Below, in pieces: positions 34,294 through 42,884 of a stretch of 64,000 nucleotides of DNA. How positions within the stretch are numbered: position 1 is the stretch's first letter; the number at the start of each line of letters is the position of its first letter. The stretch covers positions 434,001-498,000 of the forward strand of contig NZ_NETJ01000004.1 in NCBI RefSeq assembly GCF_002128405.1, read 5' to 3'. Source of the stretch: Gottfriedia solisilvae (GTDB lineage Bacteria > Bacillota > Bacilli > Bacillales > Bacillaceae_G). The notes below the pieces were generated by a model, which saw only the letters and a program-made list of their open reading frames with translations, had not been told where the DNA came from and made no database searches. The position numbers and the translations under genes are program-made.

Positions 34294-34518
34294 CTAGTCC
34301 CCTGGAGTAAATTGCTTAATTAGCTTAAGTGTGCCGTAGATACCAGTGAATAATCCTAACAATAATCCGATTATCATAAATACTGGAACAGGCCAATCAA
34401 AATATGTGTCAATCCATCTTCCGAGAAAGATTCCTATTAGAATAGATCCAACAAGTTGAGCTAGAATGGAAGACATGAGTGCCATTGCTTTAAGAGGATG
34501 TTGATTGTTGTTTTTCAT
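34294..34518 (-). CDS. AtpZ/AtpI family membrane protein
   Basis: Encodes 74 residues from the ATG at 34518, eight bases after GGAGG; the frame extends five codons further but the longer start has no ribosome-binding site. Two membrane helices with glycine-rich pairs (LVGSILIGIFLGRWID and MIIGLLLGLFTGIYG) are typical of AtpZ/F0F1-ATPase subunit proteins. Being the first gene of the atp operon, four bases before atpI, it probably helps assembly or Mg2+ supply. Confidence 0.85.
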   Translation of the reverse strand: MKNNNQHPLKAMALMSSILAQLVGSILIGIFLGRWIDTYFDWPVPVFMIIGLLLGLFTGIYGTLKLIKQFTPGD

Positions 34519-34781
34519 AGCCAATCCCTCCACACGTCAATTTTCATTCTTTCCCAAAAAATTGCCAAAATTCTTATCATGGTTTATGATACAACAAATA
34601 TTTATTAAAATCTCCACATTAAAGCTAAGTTCACAAAATGTTCACATATTCAAAATATTTAAATAGAAAGGGTTTACATTCAATAAAAACCCTTTTAAAC
34701 ATTCATGTTAAGCATACAATATGTTACAAAAATGTGTCAATTACTTAAATTAAAAAACTATTAAAAATAGCTTACCAATTT

Positions 34782-36989
34782 TTAGTCTTCTACATATATT
34801 TTAGAAACATTTACATAAGATTCTGTTGCACTCTCATATTGTTTACGTTTATAAAAGATCACAAACTTATAAATACCACTTTTTGGAAAGTTTTTTAATA
34901 CCAACTCCTTCTTTATAATTCCACGCTCACTGTTCTTTTGTTGATCAATTACATCTATCAAACGAAATGTCTCTGCTTCAAACACAGCAATTTTGAATTC
35001 CTCAACTTTACTCGGTAAATATAATTCATATTTATAACTACCTTTACCTTTTCCTTTCACCCTACCAAAGTGAAATCCCATTACAGTCGGAAAATTCGGT
35101 TCTCCTTGAAGCAATAAGTAAGGCATTCGTAATGTTTCATCTGGCGTACTAATTGTAATTGCACCGTCATAGAATCCATCTTTTAAAACCTTTGTGTCCA
35201 CTGTTGCATGCAACTTGATGGACTTAGAGGTGTTTGCTGGAATAGTGAAAGGTTTTGGTAATACCCATTTTATTCCGTTAACTTGTTGTTTATTTATCGT
35301 CATTACTTGTTTTTCTTTATTTGATTTATTAGAAACCCTAACAGTGAAGTCCTTCTCTATTGGAGCACTCTCTTTCTTAGTTACCCCCAAAGATAAAGAG
35401 GTAGGATAAAGTGTTGTTTCAGTTTCTAAAGCTTTATCAATATCCAATCTACCGGCACCTTGTTCATATGAATGATAGATCGTTTTATTATTCTTATATA
35501 ATGGTGTTGCCGTATTCACAAGGACGCTTTTTAAATCATCCATACTCCAATTAGGATGTAATTGTTTGAGTAAAGCAGCTGCACCTGCAACATGTGGGCT
35601 AGCCATACTCGTACCCTGTAATGATAAATAACCTCCGGGAATTGTACTTTTAATTTGCACACCAGGCGCAACTAAATCTGGTTTCATTTGCCATGTCCCA
35701 GTAACTGGACCTCTTGAACTAAAATCTGCAAGCACATCGACCTTTTTTTCTTGCCCAGTCGTCGCAATCGTTTTACCCTTTTCTATTTCTTTTTGAATCG
35801 CTAATCCTACTTTTCTTGAGACAGTAGCAGCAGGTATTTTTATATTTCCTTTTATTTGTCCTACAAAATCACCATCCACATTATTAAAGACGATAACTGC
35901 TTTCGCCCCCGCTGCTTCTGCATTTTTAACCTTATCCGTAAATGTAAGCTTCCCTCTTTCTAACAATACGAATTTATTTCGAACTCTCTTCATTTCACTC
36001 TTATCTCCGTACTTTTTAAAAACGATTTTACCTTCTAAATCCCTTGCCCACTTTGAAGATCCAATCATTGGGGTAATAATTTGTTCTTTTTCTTTAATAT
36101 GAATAGACGGGAAATACAAAGGTGGATAGCTCGCACCAACTGATAGAGCTTTTGCTGCAGTTGCAGGTGACCCAACTGTCCATAATCCGGGGCCAGAGTT
36201 TCCTGCTGCAGTAATTGCAAGCACGCCTTTTTCCACTGCTTTATTTAAAGCAATACTCGTTGGCCAATCCGGTCCATTCACTTCGTTGCCAAGAGATAAG
36301 TTTATAATGTCGACCTTATCCTTTACCGCACGTTCGATTGCTGCCAATACCGTTTCTGAAGTTCCTACTCCACCAGGTCCAAGTGCTCGATATGCATAGA
36401 TTTGTGCTTTTGGTGCTACACCTTTTCTTTTACCGTTAGCCGCAATTACTCCTGCAACATGAGTTCCGTGGAATGTACTTCTTTCCTCAAGCCTTGTCTC
36501 CATCGGATCTTTATCTTGATCGATCGTATCGTATCCGCCACTATAATTTGATTTTAAATCTGGGTGTCGATAATCAACACCAGTATCAATTATGCCAACT
36601 TTTATTCCTTCACCTGTAATGATTCTTCCACGTTGATCTTTATAATTCTCTGCTTCATCTGCACCGATAAAAGGAATGCTTTCCTCCACATGAGCTTTGT
36701 AGGTAGTTACGAAATGAAAATCATTTACTAAAGGCATTTTTGCTATTTGAGACAGTTCCTCTAGTGAGCCAGATACGGAAAATCCATAATATGTTTCTGT
36801 AAACTTTTGCCTCACCTTTATATCAGGGTAATATTTTCCCATATATTTTAGCGCTTGCGTTAGCATCCCATCCTTAATCGAGAATAACGCTACTTTTTTC
36901 TGTTGATCATTTGCCAAAACTGCATAATTTTTCATTGGAACAAGGAAGAAAACTAGACATATAATTATTTTAAAATAATACTTTTTCAT
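34782..36989 (-). CDS. Secreted subtilisin-like serine protease, Vpr type
   Basis: Encodes 735 residues. A signal peptide (1-26) is followed by a propeptide and an S8 peptidase domain with the complete triad: Asp135 (GIIDTGVD), His174 (HGTHVAG) and Ser461 (QGTSMASPHVAG), plus oxyanion Asn264 (AAGNSG). A protease-associated domain (about 330-415, VKNAEAAGAKAVIVFNNVDG) is inserted between His and Ser, as in B. subtilis Vpr. The C-terminal 230 residues look like beta-rich domains. The AAGGAG site is 12 bases from ATG, longer than usual. Monocistronic; no strong terminator follows. Confidence 0.92.
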   Translation of the reverse strand: MKKYYFKIIICLVFFLVPMKNYAVLANDQQKKVALFSIKDGMLTQALKYMGKYYPDIKVRQKFTETYYGFSVSGSLEELSQIAKMPLVNDFHFVTTYKAHVEESIPFIGADEAENYKDQRGRIITGEGIKVGIIDTGVDYRHPDLKSNYSGGYDTIDQDKDPMETRLEERSTFHGTHVAGVIAANGKRKGVAPKAQIYAYRALGPGGVGTSETVLAAIERAVKDKVDIINLSLGNEVNGPDWPTSIALNKAVEKGVLAITAAGNSGPGLWTVGSPATAAKALSVGASYPPLYFPSIHIKEKEQIITPMIGSSKWARDLEGKIVFKKYGDKSEMKRVRNKFVLLERGKLTFTDKVKNAEAAGAKAVIVFNNVDGDFVGQIKGNIKIPAATVSRKVGLAIQKEIEKGKTIATTGQEKKVDVLADFSSRGPVTGTWQMKPDLVAPGVQIKSTIPGGYLSLQGTSMASPHVAGAAALLKQLHPNWSMDDLKSVLVNTATPLYKNNKTIYHSYEQGAGRLDIDKALETETTLYPTSLSLGVTKKESAPIEKDFTVRVSNKSNKEKQVMTINKQQVNGIKWVLPKPFTIPANTSKSIKLHATVDTKVLKDGFYDGAITISTPDETLRMPYLLLQGEPNFPTVMGFHFGRVKGKGKGSYKYELYLPSKVEEFKIAVFEAETFRLIDVIDQQKNSERGIIKKELVLKNFPKSGIYKFVIFYKRKQYESATESYVNVSKIYVED

Positions 36990-37205
36990 TCAATGAACTT
37001 TCTCCTTTTTAGACATTTATTTTCCTATATCATTTCTCACTACTCCTTCATTCATGTATAAAAAGGAAATTTTCTCTAAAGAAAACATAAATTTCTACTA
37101 ATGATTTTAATAGTTCAACACTTGAACGATTCGAGCATTATCAATAGAAATCTATCATTATCTCAATTGGGTATGAATTATCGTTTAACTAAGAAAATAA
37201 AAAAA

Positions 37206-37242
37206 AGACTAACTTAACGGGTTAATCCCTAAAAGTTAGTCT
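37206..37242 (-). terminator. Terminator after the AmiS/UreI gene
   Basis: Ten-bp stem AGACTAACTT/AAGTTAGTCT on the minus strand with an inner GGGATTAACCC hairpin in the loop, followed by eight T. It begins 30 bases after the stop codon. The 283-bp region from there to the protease start shows no gene. Confidence 0.9.
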
Positions 37243-37272
37243 ACAAGCTACATATATATTTGAAACACTTCA

Positions 37273-37905
37273 TTAATTTTTTAATTCAGCCTGGTTAAAT
37301 AGTTGAAATCTTTTCTGTTTAACAATAGATTTCACTTCATTTATTACAAAGTATAAAACTGCTGCGCCTAAAATAACAATCCAAGTTTTCGTAACAACTT
37401 CATTTTGCCATACACCTAGTATCATCAAGAATGCAGGAAGTGTAATTGTAATCCAAGATTGAATCATAGCGACAATACCTGTATATCTTTCAATTTTCTT
37501 TCCTAACACTATACCTGCAAAGAATAAGTACCATAAGTAAGCCCAAAGAACCCATAACAATCCGTTCACAATATCATGAATAAGTATAAAGCTTACTAAT
37601 GCATATAAAACAGACATAATTGAAACCCAAAGTGAAAACCAACCTAAGCCAGTAGCACTAAAACCTTTTAAATTAGTAAAACCATTATACAAGTAAGTAA
37701 TTCCGAAGAAGAAAATACAAGCTAAATTATATAATTCCCACTTGCCATCCCCCATGTTCGTTAATAAATATAAAGGAATGATTACTTGTAATGCACCAAC
37801 AAATATATTTAAAAGTGATGCACTTTTTGCATCAGCTTTATTTAATAATACAAGACTATTTAAAAATAGCGTCGCACCAGATAAAAGTAATCCTACAGTT
37901 GCCAT
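37273..37905 (-). CDS. AmiS/UreI family urea/amide channel
   Basis: Encodes 210 residues with six or seven membrane helices. The opening (VGLLLSGATLFLNSLVLL), the NIFVGALQVIIPLY stretch and the central tryptophan-rich helix (LLWVLWAYLWYLFF) match the AmiS/UreI family of urea and short-chain amide channels. No urease or amidase gene is nearby, so the substrate is uncertain. The ATG has no good ribosome-binding site at normal distance; a strong AGGAGGG lies about 40 bases upstream, ahead of a small hairpin. Monocistronic. Confidence 0.88.
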   Translation of the reverse strand: MATVGLLLSGATLFLNSLVLLNKADAKSASLLNIFVGALQVIIPLYLLTNMGDGKWELYNLACIFFFGITYLYNGFTNLKGFSATGLGWFSLWVSIMSVLYALVSFILIHDIVNGLLWVLWAYLWYLFFAGIVLGKKIERYTGIVAMIQSWITITLPAFLMILGVWQNEVVTKTWIVILGAAVLYFVINEVKSIVKQKRFQLFNQAELKN

Positions 37906-37983
37906 AGCGATTCATCTAATAAGAAAGAAATGATCTTATTAAACTCAACCCTCCTAGAAATATGATTTAACTGAAAAAAAGTA

Positions 37984-38012
37984 CAAGCGCTTGATATAAA
38001 ATCAAACGCTTG
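37984..38012 (-). terminator. Terminator after nupC
   Basis: Twelve-base arms CAAGCGTTTGAT and ATCAAGCGCTTG pair around a five-base loop on the minus strand (one G-U pair), with seven T shortly after. It lies eight bases beyond the stop codon. Confidence 0.88.
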
Positions 38013-38019
38013 GATAAAT

Positions 38020-39204
38020 TTAATTTAAAACGATACCTACGATAATCGCTGTTAATACACTTACTAATGTTGCACCGAATAATAATTTAAGACCGAAACG
38101 AGCTACAACATTACCTTGTTTTTCATGTAAACCTTTAACTGCACCTGCGATAATACCGATTGAAGAGAAGTTAGCAAATGATACTAAGAATACAGAAACG
38201 ATTCCTAATGTACGTGGGCTAAATTCTTTTGCTTGTTTACCAAGATCCATCATAGCTACGAACTCGTTCGAAACTAATTTAGTTGCCATAATACTACCTG
38301 CAGAAACAGCTTCTTTAAACGGTACACCCATAATGAACGCAAATGGAGCAAATACATAACCAAGAATTCCTTGGAATGAGATACCAAAAATCATATCAAA
38401 GATATTATTAACCGCTCCAATGATTGCAACAAAACCAATTAACATTGCCGCAACGATAATTGCTACTTTAAATCCATCTAAAATATATTCGCCAAGCATT
38501 TCAAAGAATGTTTGTTTTTCTTCTTCTTGAACTTCTAAAATATCCTCTTCAGCTGTTACTGTGTAAGGATTAATAATTGATGAAATAATAAAACCACCAA
38601 ATAAATTTAAAACAATAGCTGTTACAACATATTTTGGCTCGATCATTGTCATGTAAGCACCAACGATTGACATAGATACAGTTGACATTGCCGAAGCACA
38701 TAATGTGTAAAGACGATTTTTAGGTAAATGTCCTAATTGTTTCTTAACTGATATGAAAACCTCAGATTGTCCTAAAATTGCTGAAGCTACAGCATTATAA
38801 GATTCTAATTTACCCATTCCATTAATCTTACTTAAGATTAAACCAATGTATTTAATGATGAATGGTAGAACTTTTGTAAATTGTAAAATACCAATTAACG
38901 CAGAAATAAAAACGATTGGTAATAATACATTTGTGAAGAAAGGAAACGCTCCATCATTTGCTAGTCCGCCAAATACGAAATTAACACCTTCAGCAGCATA
39001 TTCTAATAATTTACCGAATCCATTTGATATACCCTTAATTAAGAATAAACCAACATTTGTATTTAATAATAAGAAAGCTAAAACGATTTGAATAACTACC
39101 ATGATTACTACTGGACGATATTTGATGTTTTTACGATCGCTACTAGCAATAAAAGCTAGTCCAAATACAACTAATAGCCCAATAAGTGCGATAATGTATT
39201 TCAT
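38020..39204 (-). CDS. nupC: Concentrative nucleoside transporter NupC
   Basis: Encodes 394 residues, about the length of bacterial CNT transporters, which import pyrimidine nucleosides with protons. Conserved stretches include [33 protein letters not shown] split over residues 155-190 and the C-terminal [15 protein letters not shown] motif. GGGGGAGAG precedes the ATG. It follows deoR, deoC and cdd, so it should feed their substrates. A candidate cre site and two operator-like repeats lie in its leader, hinting at control separate from deoC. Confidence 0.94.
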   Translation of the reverse strand: MKYIIALIGLLVVFGLAFIASSDRKNIKYRPVVIMVVIQIVLAFLLLNTNVGLFLIKGISNGFGKLLEYAAEGVNFVFGGLANDGAFPFFTNVLLPIVFISALIGILQFTKVLPFIIKYIGLILSKINGMGKLESYNAVASAILGQSEVFISVKKQLGHLPKNRLYTLCASAMSTVSMSIVGAYMTMIEPKYVVTAIVLNLFGGFIISSIINPYTVTAEEDILEVQEEEKQTFFEMLGEYILDGFKVAIIVAAMLIGFVAIIGAVNNIFDMIFGISFQGILGYVFAPFAFIMGVPFKEAVSAGSIMATKLVSNEFVAMMDLGKQAKEFSPRTLGIVSVFLVSFANFSSIGIIAGAVKGLHEKQGNVVARFGLKLLFGATLVSVLTAIIVGIVLN

Positions 39205-39234
39205 GTTACTCTCCCCCGAGATTTTTAATTTTTA

Positions 39235-39248
39235 TATAAGCGCTTTCA
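39235..39248 (-). promoter_or_regulatory. Candidate cre site before nupC
   Basis: TGAAAGCGCTTATA on the minus strand matches the catabolite-responsive element TGNAANCGNWWNCA in all fixed positions but one. It lies 31 bases upstream of the nupC ATG, so CcpA bound here would block transcription. Confidence 0.5.
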
Positions 39249-39267
39249 AAACGTACACAGTTTTAAA

Positions 39268-39314
39268 CTTGTTAGATGTCAGACAAGTAAAATGCTTGTT
39301 AGATGTCAGACAAC
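39268..39314. promoter_or_regulatory. Two operator-like repeats between cdd and nupC
   Basis: CTTGTTAGATGTCAGACAAG (39268-39287) recurs with one change at 39295-39314, 27 bp on. Each copy is an imperfect palindrome (TTGT..GA..TC..ACAA) that includes the perfect 9-mer TGTCTGACA on the minus strand. This resembles operators of FadR-subfamily GntR regulators. No such regulator is encoded in the window. Confidence 0.6.
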
Positions 39315-39331
39315 TATTAATCTACTATATA

Positions 39332-39736
39332 TTAAACTTCTAAATCTTTCGAGCTAAATAATCCTGGTAATAACTGGTTAATTGTCGTTTCAGCGACGTC
39401 ACCTTTTAAGTTTGTTAAAAATACTTTCGTGTTTTCATCACTAAATTCAGCAATAACTTGTCTGCATGCGCCACATGGAGAAACTGGTCCCTCTGTATCA
39501 CCGACAATTGCTATCGCTTCAATTTTACCTGATCCTTTACCATTAGCTACTGCACTAAAAATGGCTGTTCTCTCAGCACAATTTGTAAGACCGTATGAAG
39601 CGTTTTCAACGTTACAACCAGTAAACACTGTTTGATCATTCATCAAAATTGCTGCGCCTACTTTAAATTTAGAGTAAGGAGCATATGCATTTTCTCTTGC
39701 TTTGATAGCTTCATTTATTAAAGATTGTGTATTCAT
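39332..39736 (-). CDS. cdd: Cytidine deaminase
   Basis: Encodes 134 residues. It deaminates cytidine and deoxycytidine to uridine and deoxyuridine. The zinc site is complete: Cys53 with catalytic Glu55 (TNCAERTA) and Cys88/Cys91 (PCGACRQ). The substrate-binding CNVENASYG is also present. The tetrameric Bacillus type is about this size. A GAGGTGATAAAG site precedes ATG. Its place in a deoC-nupC group differs from B. subtilis, where cdd lies near era. Confidence 0.96.
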   Translation of the reverse strand: MNTQSLINEAIKARENAYAPYSKFKVGAAILMNDQTVFTGCNVENASYGLTNCAERTAIFSAVANGKGSGKIEAIAIVGDTEGPVSPCGACRQVIAEFSDENTKVFLTNLKGDVAETTINQLLPGLFSSKDLEV

Positions 39737-39776
39737 CTCTTTATCACCTCTAATGAATAGTTTGGCAATTCATTTA

Positions 39777-39850
39777 AAAGTGTGTGAGTTTTGTCTTCGC
39801 TTTTACATATTAACAATGAATTTCAGAAAGAGCAATAACCCACACACTTT
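39777..39850. other. Long-loop hairpin between deoC and cdd
   Basis: AAAGTGTGTGAGTT pairs with AACCCACACACTTT (13 of 14 pairs) around a 46-base loop, in the 145-bp gap between deoC and cdd. The T run is stronger on the plus strand than on the minus strand, so for deoC it is at best a partial terminator. Confidence 0.5.
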
Positions 39851-39881
39851 TTTGTAAATTAAATAAATTTAGAAATTAATA

Positions 39882-40547
39882 TTAATAAGCTGTGTTTGAT
39901 TCTTCACCTTGAACAATCTTAACGCCTGAGCTAGTACCAATACGAGTTGCACCAACAGATACTACATTTTCAAGATCTTTTAAGTTACGAACTCCACCAG
40001 AAGCTTTTACTCCTACGTTTGCACCAACAGTTTTACGCATTAATGCTACGTCTTCAACTGTTGCTCCACCAGTTGAGAAACCAGTAGATGTTTTCACGAA
40101 GTCAGCTCCAGCTTTAACTGATAATTCACAAGCTCTAACTTTTTCTTCGTCTGTTAATAAGCAAGTTTCAATAATAACTTTAACTAAAGCTTTACCTTTA
40201 GCAGCTTCAACAACCGCACGAATGTCTCTTTCTACTAATTCGTTATTGTTATCTTTTAATGCTGCAATGTTAATTACCATATCAACTTCATCTGCACCAT
40301 TTTCAATAGCATTCTTTGTTTCAAATGCTTTTACTTCAGGAGTGTTTGCACCTAAAGGGAAACCAATAACTGTACAAACTTTTACAGTTGATTCCTTTAA
40401 TAATTCACTAGCATATGAAACCCATGTAGGATTAACACATACAGAAGCAAAGCTAAATTCTTTAGCTTCCTCAGCTAATTTTGTAATTTCTTCTTTTCTT
40501 GCATCTGCACGTAATAACGTATGGTCAACTAAATTTGCGTAACTCAT
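39882..40547 (-). CDS. deoC: Deoxyribose-phosphate aldolase
   Basis: Encodes 221 residues of a TIM-barrel aldolase that splits 2-deoxyribose 5-phosphate to glyceraldehyde 3-phosphate and acetaldehyde in deoxynucleoside catabolism. The Schiff-base lysine is Lys152 in [12 protein letters not shown]; the proton-relay lysine is in GVKASGGV. The ATG at 40547 ([12 protein letters not shown]) is eight bases after AGGAG; a GTG three codons earlier overlaps that site. Named dra in B. subtilis. Confidence 0.96.
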   Translation of the reverse strand: MSYANLVDHTLLRADARKEEITKLAEEAKEFSFASVCVNPTWVSYASELLKESTVKVCTVIGFPLGANTPEVKAFETKNAIENGADEVDMVINIAALKDNNNELVERDIRAVVEAAKGKALVKVIIETCLLTDEEKVRACELSVKAGADFVKTSTGFSTGGATVEDVALMRKTVGANVGVKASGGVRNLKDLENVVSVGATRIGTSSGVKIVQGEESNTAY

Positions 40548-40629
40548 TCGGGTCACTCCTCAATTAATTTTTATAATTTAATGGAAATGAAAATGTCATT
40601 TCCTACTTTTAACACATTTTTGAATAACT

Positions 40630-40697
40630 TATTGAATATGGTTTTACTATATCACCTTCGTGAAATTTTGTAAAATATAAATTGAACTTATGTTCAT
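40630..40697 (-). promoter_or_regulatory. Candidate DeoR operator upstream of deoC
   Basis: On the minus strand ATGAACATAAGTTCAAT (40697-40681) is an inverted repeat (TGAAC/GTTCA, four-base centre). Its 3' half recurs as ATTCAAT near 40636-40630. A palindrome plus a direct repeat of the 3' half is the arrangement reported for the B. subtilis DeoR operator. The site lies between deoR and deoC. Confidence 0.5.
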
Positions 40698-40718
40698 GGA
40701 TGGTTTTTCCTATAAAAA

Positions 40719-40765
40719 AACCTATATTTGATTAGTCTTTCAACTAAAAAAATATAGGTTTTTAT
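40719..40765 (-). terminator. Terminator after deoR
   Basis: Stem AACCTATATTT/AAATATAGGTT with an 18-20 base loop, flanked on the minus strand by a T run. It overlaps the deoR stop codon and separates deoR from deoC. Confidence 0.8.
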
Positions 40766-41709
40766 TCATTATTTATTTCTAATAATCGCTTAGCAGTAAA
40801 TTGATCTGTAATTAATATATTGGCGTATTTACCAACTAATGCGCCGTTAATCGCATCAGTTTTTTTCTCCCCACCAGCCACTAGAATGGACTTTTCCTTA
40901 TTCCTTAACTCATCTAATTCAATACCGATTGTTCTGCTATTTAGTAAATTTGAATAGATTTGTCCATTTTTATCAAAAAACCGTGAGCATATATCTCCTA
41001 CTGCATAAGTTTGTATATTCTGTTCTTCTTCCTCATTAAAGTATCCAACTCTAAATAACAACGCGTCTTTTTTTACAGTACCGACTGTAAATATTCCTAT
41101 ATTCGATTGTTTACCAAGCTCAATTAACCTTTCTATATGACGGTCTGATTCAACCATTTGTTTTACTTGTGGATTATCAAAAATGACTGGTAAAGGTAAA
41201 TATCTAGGAATTGTATTAAACGCCTCAGCGAACATGTTTACTGTCTCAGATGCATATGTATTCGTTTTTGAATAACTAATTCCACCATTTAACTGAATAA
41301 CTTCTACACCTTTTACAGATTTTTTCTCTAATTTTTTAGCAATGTGATACATCGTGGTTCCCCAAGTAACCCCTACAATATCACCGTCATTTACATAATC
41401 ACCGAGTACATCTGCAGCTTTTTTTGTAATAATCTGTGTGACTTCACTGTAATCATCGATTGGCGAATAACAAACCTCGACTGATTGTAGATTATATTTT
41501 TTCTTTAACTCTTTTGCTAAATCATGATTGTCCTCAAGTGGGTCAATAATTTCGATCCGTACATACCCAAGTTCCTTTGCTTGCTGAAGCAATCTTGAAA
41601 CAGTTGGTCGAGAGATACCTAAAGTATTGGCGATCTCTTGTTGACTAAAATCAGAATCATAATATAATCTTGCTGCATCTATTATTAAACGCTGTTTTTC
41701 TAGTGACAT
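40762..41709 (-). CDS. deoR: SorC-family repressor DeoR
   Basis: Encodes 315 residues. The N-terminal helix-turn-helix is FSQQEIANTLGISRPTVSRLLQQAKELGYVRI cut at residues 19-50, and the rest is the sugar-binding domain of the SorC family (DGDIVGVTWGTTMYHIAKKL). In B. subtilis, DeoR of this family represses dra-nupC-pdp and is induced by deoxyribose 5-phosphate. The position directly upstream of deoC supports the same role. pdp is absent from this locus. Confidence 0.92.
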   Translation of the reverse strand: MSLEKQRLIIDAARLYYDSDFSQQEIANTLGISRPTVSRLLQQAKELGYVRIEIIDPLEDNHDLAKELKKKYNLQSVEVCYSPIDDYSEVTQIITKKAADVLGDYVNDGDIVGVTWGTTMYHIAKKLEKKSVKGVEVIQLNGGISYSKTNTYASETVNMFAEAFNTIPRYLPLPVIFDNPQVKQMVESDRHIERLIELGKQSNIGIFTVGTVKKDALLFRVGYFNEEEEQNIQTYAVGDICSRFFDKNGQIYSNLLNSRTIGIELDELRNKEKSILVAGGEKKTDAINGALVGKYANILITDQFTAKRLLEINNE

Positions 41710-41835
41710 CCCACTTTAATCCCCTTTTTTAGCCAAAGCAATTTCCGAAACAAATTTTTAATTATTATAACTCTAATTTTAATTTATACCAACATTGTTC
41801 TTTGAGAGTTTTTCAAAATTATATAAAATAAAAAA

Positions 41836-41854
41836 GCTTTCCATGAAGGAAAGC
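41836..41854 (-). terminator. Terminator downstream of upp
   Basis: Stem GCTTTCC/GGAAAGC with a five-base loop and six T on the minus strand, 138 bases after the upp stop. The RNA in between is structured (next entry). Confidence 0.9.
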
Positions 41855-41888
41855 CCATTTGTAGGAAACAATCATTTACTTATTGAAA

Positions 41889-41989
41889 CGACTTGCCTTT
41901 TGAGGCGCGAAGTTACCCTAGTAGGTAATGACACCGAAACCATGTGAACCAACGCTAAAAAGCTAGCCTTTGTCGGGCAGGGTTGCGTT
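41889..41989 (-). ncRNA. Unidentified structured segment in the upp 3' region
   Basis: The 101 bases between the upp stop codon and its terminator have about 50% G+C, well above the AT-rich neighbourhood, and contain several short helices on the minus strand: TTACC/GGTAA around CTAGTA, GCCT/AGGC around CAAA, GCTA/TAGC, and a possible AACGC/GCGTT. There is no open frame or ribosome-binding site in it. I could not match it to a riboswitch class or a known small RNA. It may be a 3'-UTR-derived small RNA or a regulatory fold that affects upp mRNA. Strand is assumed from the terminator. Confidence 0.4.
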
Positions 41990-41991
41990 AA

Positions 41992-42621
41992 TTATTTCGT
42001 ACCAAATAAACGATCTCCTGCGTCCCCTAATCCAGGTACGATGTAACCATGATCGTTTAACTTTTCATCAAGTGCAGCTATGTAAATATCTACATCAGGA
42101 TGTGCTTGTTGTAATATTTCAACACCTTCTGGAGCAGCAATTAAGCACATAAACTTAATGTTTTTAGCACCACGTGTTTTTAATGAGTTAATCGCCTCAA
42201 CAGCAGATCCACCTGTAGCTAACATTGGATCGATTACAATGAAATCACGTTCTTCTACATCCGTAGGAAGTTTAACATAATATTCAACAGGCTTTAATGT
42301 TTCTGGATCACGATATAAGCCAACGTGTCCAACTTTTGCTGCAGGAACAAGTTGAAGGAATCCGTCGACCATTCCTAAACCTGCACGTAAAATAGGAACA
42401 ATTCCTAATTTTTTACCTGCGATTACCTTTGATTTTGCAGTTGCAACTGGTGTTTGAATCTCAACTTCTTGTAAAGGAAGATCTCTAGTAATTTCAAATG
42501 CCATTAACCCTGCAACTTCATCTACTAATGCACGAAATTCTTTTGTTCCAGTATCTTTACTACGAATAAGTGTAACTTTATGCTGAATTAACGGATGATC
42601 AAAAACGTATACTTTACTCAT
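41992..42621 (-). CDS. upp: Uracil phosphoribosyltransferase
   Basis: Encodes 209 residues. It converts uracil and PRPP to UMP. The PRPP-binding loop is [16 protein letters not shown], and the C-terminal [11 protein letters not shown] is invariant in the family. The ATG at 42621 ([15 protein letters not shown]) follows AAGGAG by eight bases; an upstream in-frame ATG adds six non-conserved residues. It follows glyA, as in B. subtilis, with a DoxX gene inserted between them. Confidence 0.96.
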   Translation of the reverse strand: MSKVYVFDHPLIQHKVTLIRSKDTGTKEFRALVDEVAGLMAFEITRDLPLQEVEIQTPVATAKSKVIAGKKLGIVPILRAGLGMVDGFLQLVPAAKVGHVGLYRDPETLKPVEYYVKLPTDVEERDFIVIDPMLATGGSAVEAINSLKTRGAKNIKFMCLIAAPEGVEILQQAHPDVDIYIAALDEKLNDHGYIVPGLGDAGDRLFGTK

Positions 42622-42794
42622 TAATATCGCTCCTTGCAAAGACTTAGTAATATATTATCTTTAAAAAGAATACCGAAAGAGTTTAAATAATTCAAGTCAC
42701 ATCTTAAAATCGTTTTCATTTCATTTGCCACTTTTACAAAACACAGTCCCTATTAACATGTTCAAAAGTATATCAGAATAGTATAAAACAATGA

Positions 42795-42845
42795 AAATAT
42801 CTCTTTAAAGTGTTAATCCTTAGATTACTTTAAAGAGATATTTTT
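42795..42845. terminator. Terminator after the DoxX gene
   Basis: Seventeen-base arms AAATATCTCTTTAAAGT and ACTTTAAAGAGATATTT pair perfectly around a 15-base loop, with T-rich sequence on both sides. It lies about 40 bases after the DoxX stop codon. The 173-bp stretch between it and upp shows no gene. Confidence 0.85.
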
Positions 42846-42884
42846 CATTTTTATATTGCCAGTTGACTATAAGTTCAAAACTTT

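Noticed and set aside
39268-39314. Direct repeats considered as a CRISPR remnant
   Set aside because: Only two 20-base copies with a 7-base spacer, palindromic inside, and no cas genes; an operator pair fits better.
41889-41989. Known riboswitch classes (purine, THF, ZTP, glycine, c-di-GMP) considered for the upp 3' segment
   Set aside because: No conserved core of these classes was recognised in either strand and the segment follows, rather than precedes, a gene.
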